From Thermoplasmata archaeon (GTDB lineage: Archaea > Thermoplasmatota > Thermoplasmata > Lutacidiplasmatales > UBA184): DNA of 5,988 nt. A program made the position numbers and the translations under genes. Under the pieces are notes generated by a model. That model saw only the letters and a list, made by a program, of their open reading frames with translations, was not told where the DNA came from and did no database searches. The stretch lies in NCBI GenBank assembly GCA_030039525.1, contig JASHVI010000178.1, positions 1 through 5,988 of the forward strand, given 5' to 3'. This document shows, in pieces, positions 5,363 through 5,988 of this stretch. Numbering within the stretch: the first letter of the stretch is position 1; each line of letters begins with the position of its first letter.

Positions 5363-5988
5363 GTGTCCACTTCTCCCGCCGGGCCCCGGCCCGCGCGCCG
5401 TCTCCGGAAGGGGGCGCGGGACCTCCTGGTCCTCGGGGTGGCGCTCGTCCTCGTCGGGCTCGTGCTGTTCCCCCGGGCCCCCGTCCCCCTCCTCGGGCGC
5501 GCGAACGGGGCCGGCGGGGGCGGCGGCGGGGGCCTCTTGCCGCCGCTCAACCTCACGCTGAACCTCACGGACGCTCCGGCGTTCGATCCGGGCGTGCTCC
5601 TCGTCCCGGCCTCGACCGAGCTCCACCTCACGCTGCAGAACCTCGGCGACTACAACCACTCCTTCACGCTGCTCAACCGCCCGAACTTCCGGCTCAACTC
5701 CTCGTGGAGCCCGGTGGAGCTCGACGCCTACTTCCACGCGAACGGCTCGCAGGCGAACGTCACCGTCGCGCCGGGCGGCTCGGCCCTCCTCAACCTCTCC
5801 TTCCAGGCGGAGCAGGCCGGCTTCTCCTTCGAGTTCGTCTCCGTCGTCCCGTACCAGTTCGAGGCCGGGATGTCCGGCTTCCTCAACGTCACGGGGCCGC
5901 CGAGCGGACCGGGGGTCGTCGCGAACGTCTCGACGAGCGCCAGCGCCCTCGCGTTCGTCCCGGACGAGGTCGCGATCAACGCCTCCAG
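5363..5988 (+). CDS. Membrane-anchored, sequon-rich cupredoxin-fold surface protein, 3' partial
   Basis: 208 codons are visible and no stop is reached. The start is set at GTG 5363 because of the TATA-like element 27 bp upstream; ATG 5330 in the same frame would add 11 residues but overlaps that element. A basic N-terminus (RRLRKGARD) precedes one hydrophobic segment at 21-36 (LLVLGVALVLVGLVLF), read as a signal anchor with the rest outside the cell. A run of seven glycines follows at 51-57, then a beta-rich domain of about 65-178. This domain looks like a sulfocyanin/plastocyanin-type cupredoxin, with YNHSF (H99) and FEAGMSGFLNV (M170). The copper Cys and second His, expected 10 and 5 residues before M170, are S160 and Q165, so the normal copper site is missing. 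Ten N-x-S/T sequons lie between 63 and 208. Residues 195-208 (ALAFVPDEVAINAS) resemble the start of the first domain and suggest a second copy beyond the window. Confidence 0.75.
   Translation, partial: MSTSPAGPRPARRLRKGARDLLVLGVALVLVGLVLFPRAPVPLLGRANGAGGGGGGGLLPPLNLTLNLTDAPAFDPGVLLVPASTELHLTLQNLGDYNHSFTLLNRPNFRLNSSWSPVELDAYFHANGSQANVTVAPGGSALLNLSFQAEQAGFSFEFVSVVPYQFEAGMSGFLNVTGPPSGPGVVANVSTSASALAFVPDEVAINAS

Noticed and set aside
5511..5533. GGC/GGG run as a possible frameshift or simple-repeat expansion
   Set aside because: It encodes seven glycines in frame between the membrane anchor and the domain, a normal linker, and the frame remains coherent on both sides.
4086..5561. + strand frame crossing from the isomerase gene into the surface-protein gene
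   Set aside because: It spans three recognised genes in another frame and reads as Arg/Pro/Gly-rich sequence.
5728..5979. Minus-strand 83-codon frame opposite the surface-protein gene
   Set aside because: Antisense to a coherent extracellular domain with sequons; no ribosome site or domain seen.

Overview
The window is a very GC-rich stretch carrying tightly packed genes, all on the + strand. It most likely comes from an archaeon, and the best guess is a high-GC member of Thermoplasmatota. The XPD-type Fe-S helicase resembles, from memory, the Thermoplasma acidophilum protein motif for motif. A FixC/FixX pair, leaderless-looking promoters and a secreted protein dense in N-glycosylation sequons fit the same picture. 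The lineage is an inference; no phylogenetic marker or rRNA is present.

Layout. (1) 1-704: the 3' end of a FixC-type flavoprotein (ETF:quinone oxidoreductase) overlaps by 4 bp a FixX-type ferredoxin. This is the end of a FixABCX or ETF electron-transfer operon. (2) 705-828: a short gap holds a strong GC hairpin, a 10-bp direct repeat and an isolated TTAAAG that could be a TATA box. (3) 829-2847: an XPD/Rad3-family DNA helicase. Its conserved N-terminal coding reads upstream of the only standard start codon, to an ACG preceded by a GAGG motif. (4) 2873-5280: three closely packed genes. They encode a GHMP sugar kinase of the heptose-7-phosphate kinase type, a GmhA-type SIS sugar isomerase, and a protein joining two CBS domains to a ParB/sulfiredoxin-like domain. 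(5) 5281-5362: a hairpin followed by a TATA-like GATATC. (6) 5363-5988: the start of a membrane-anchored, heavily sequon-studded cupredoxin-fold surface protein that runs off the window.

How the genes may work together. The isomerase and kinase would be the first two steps from sedoheptulose 7-phosphate toward a heptose 1,7-bisphosphate, and then a nucleotide-activated heptose for surface glycans. The third gene of the unit has no standard role in that pathway. It pairs nucleotide-sensing CBS domains with a fold that in other proteins binds CTP or transfers phosphate, so it is the best candidate for something undescribed. The neighbouring glycoprotein candidate is a plausible but unproven acceptor of such sugars.

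No CRISPR array, mobile element, tRNA or rRNA was seen.
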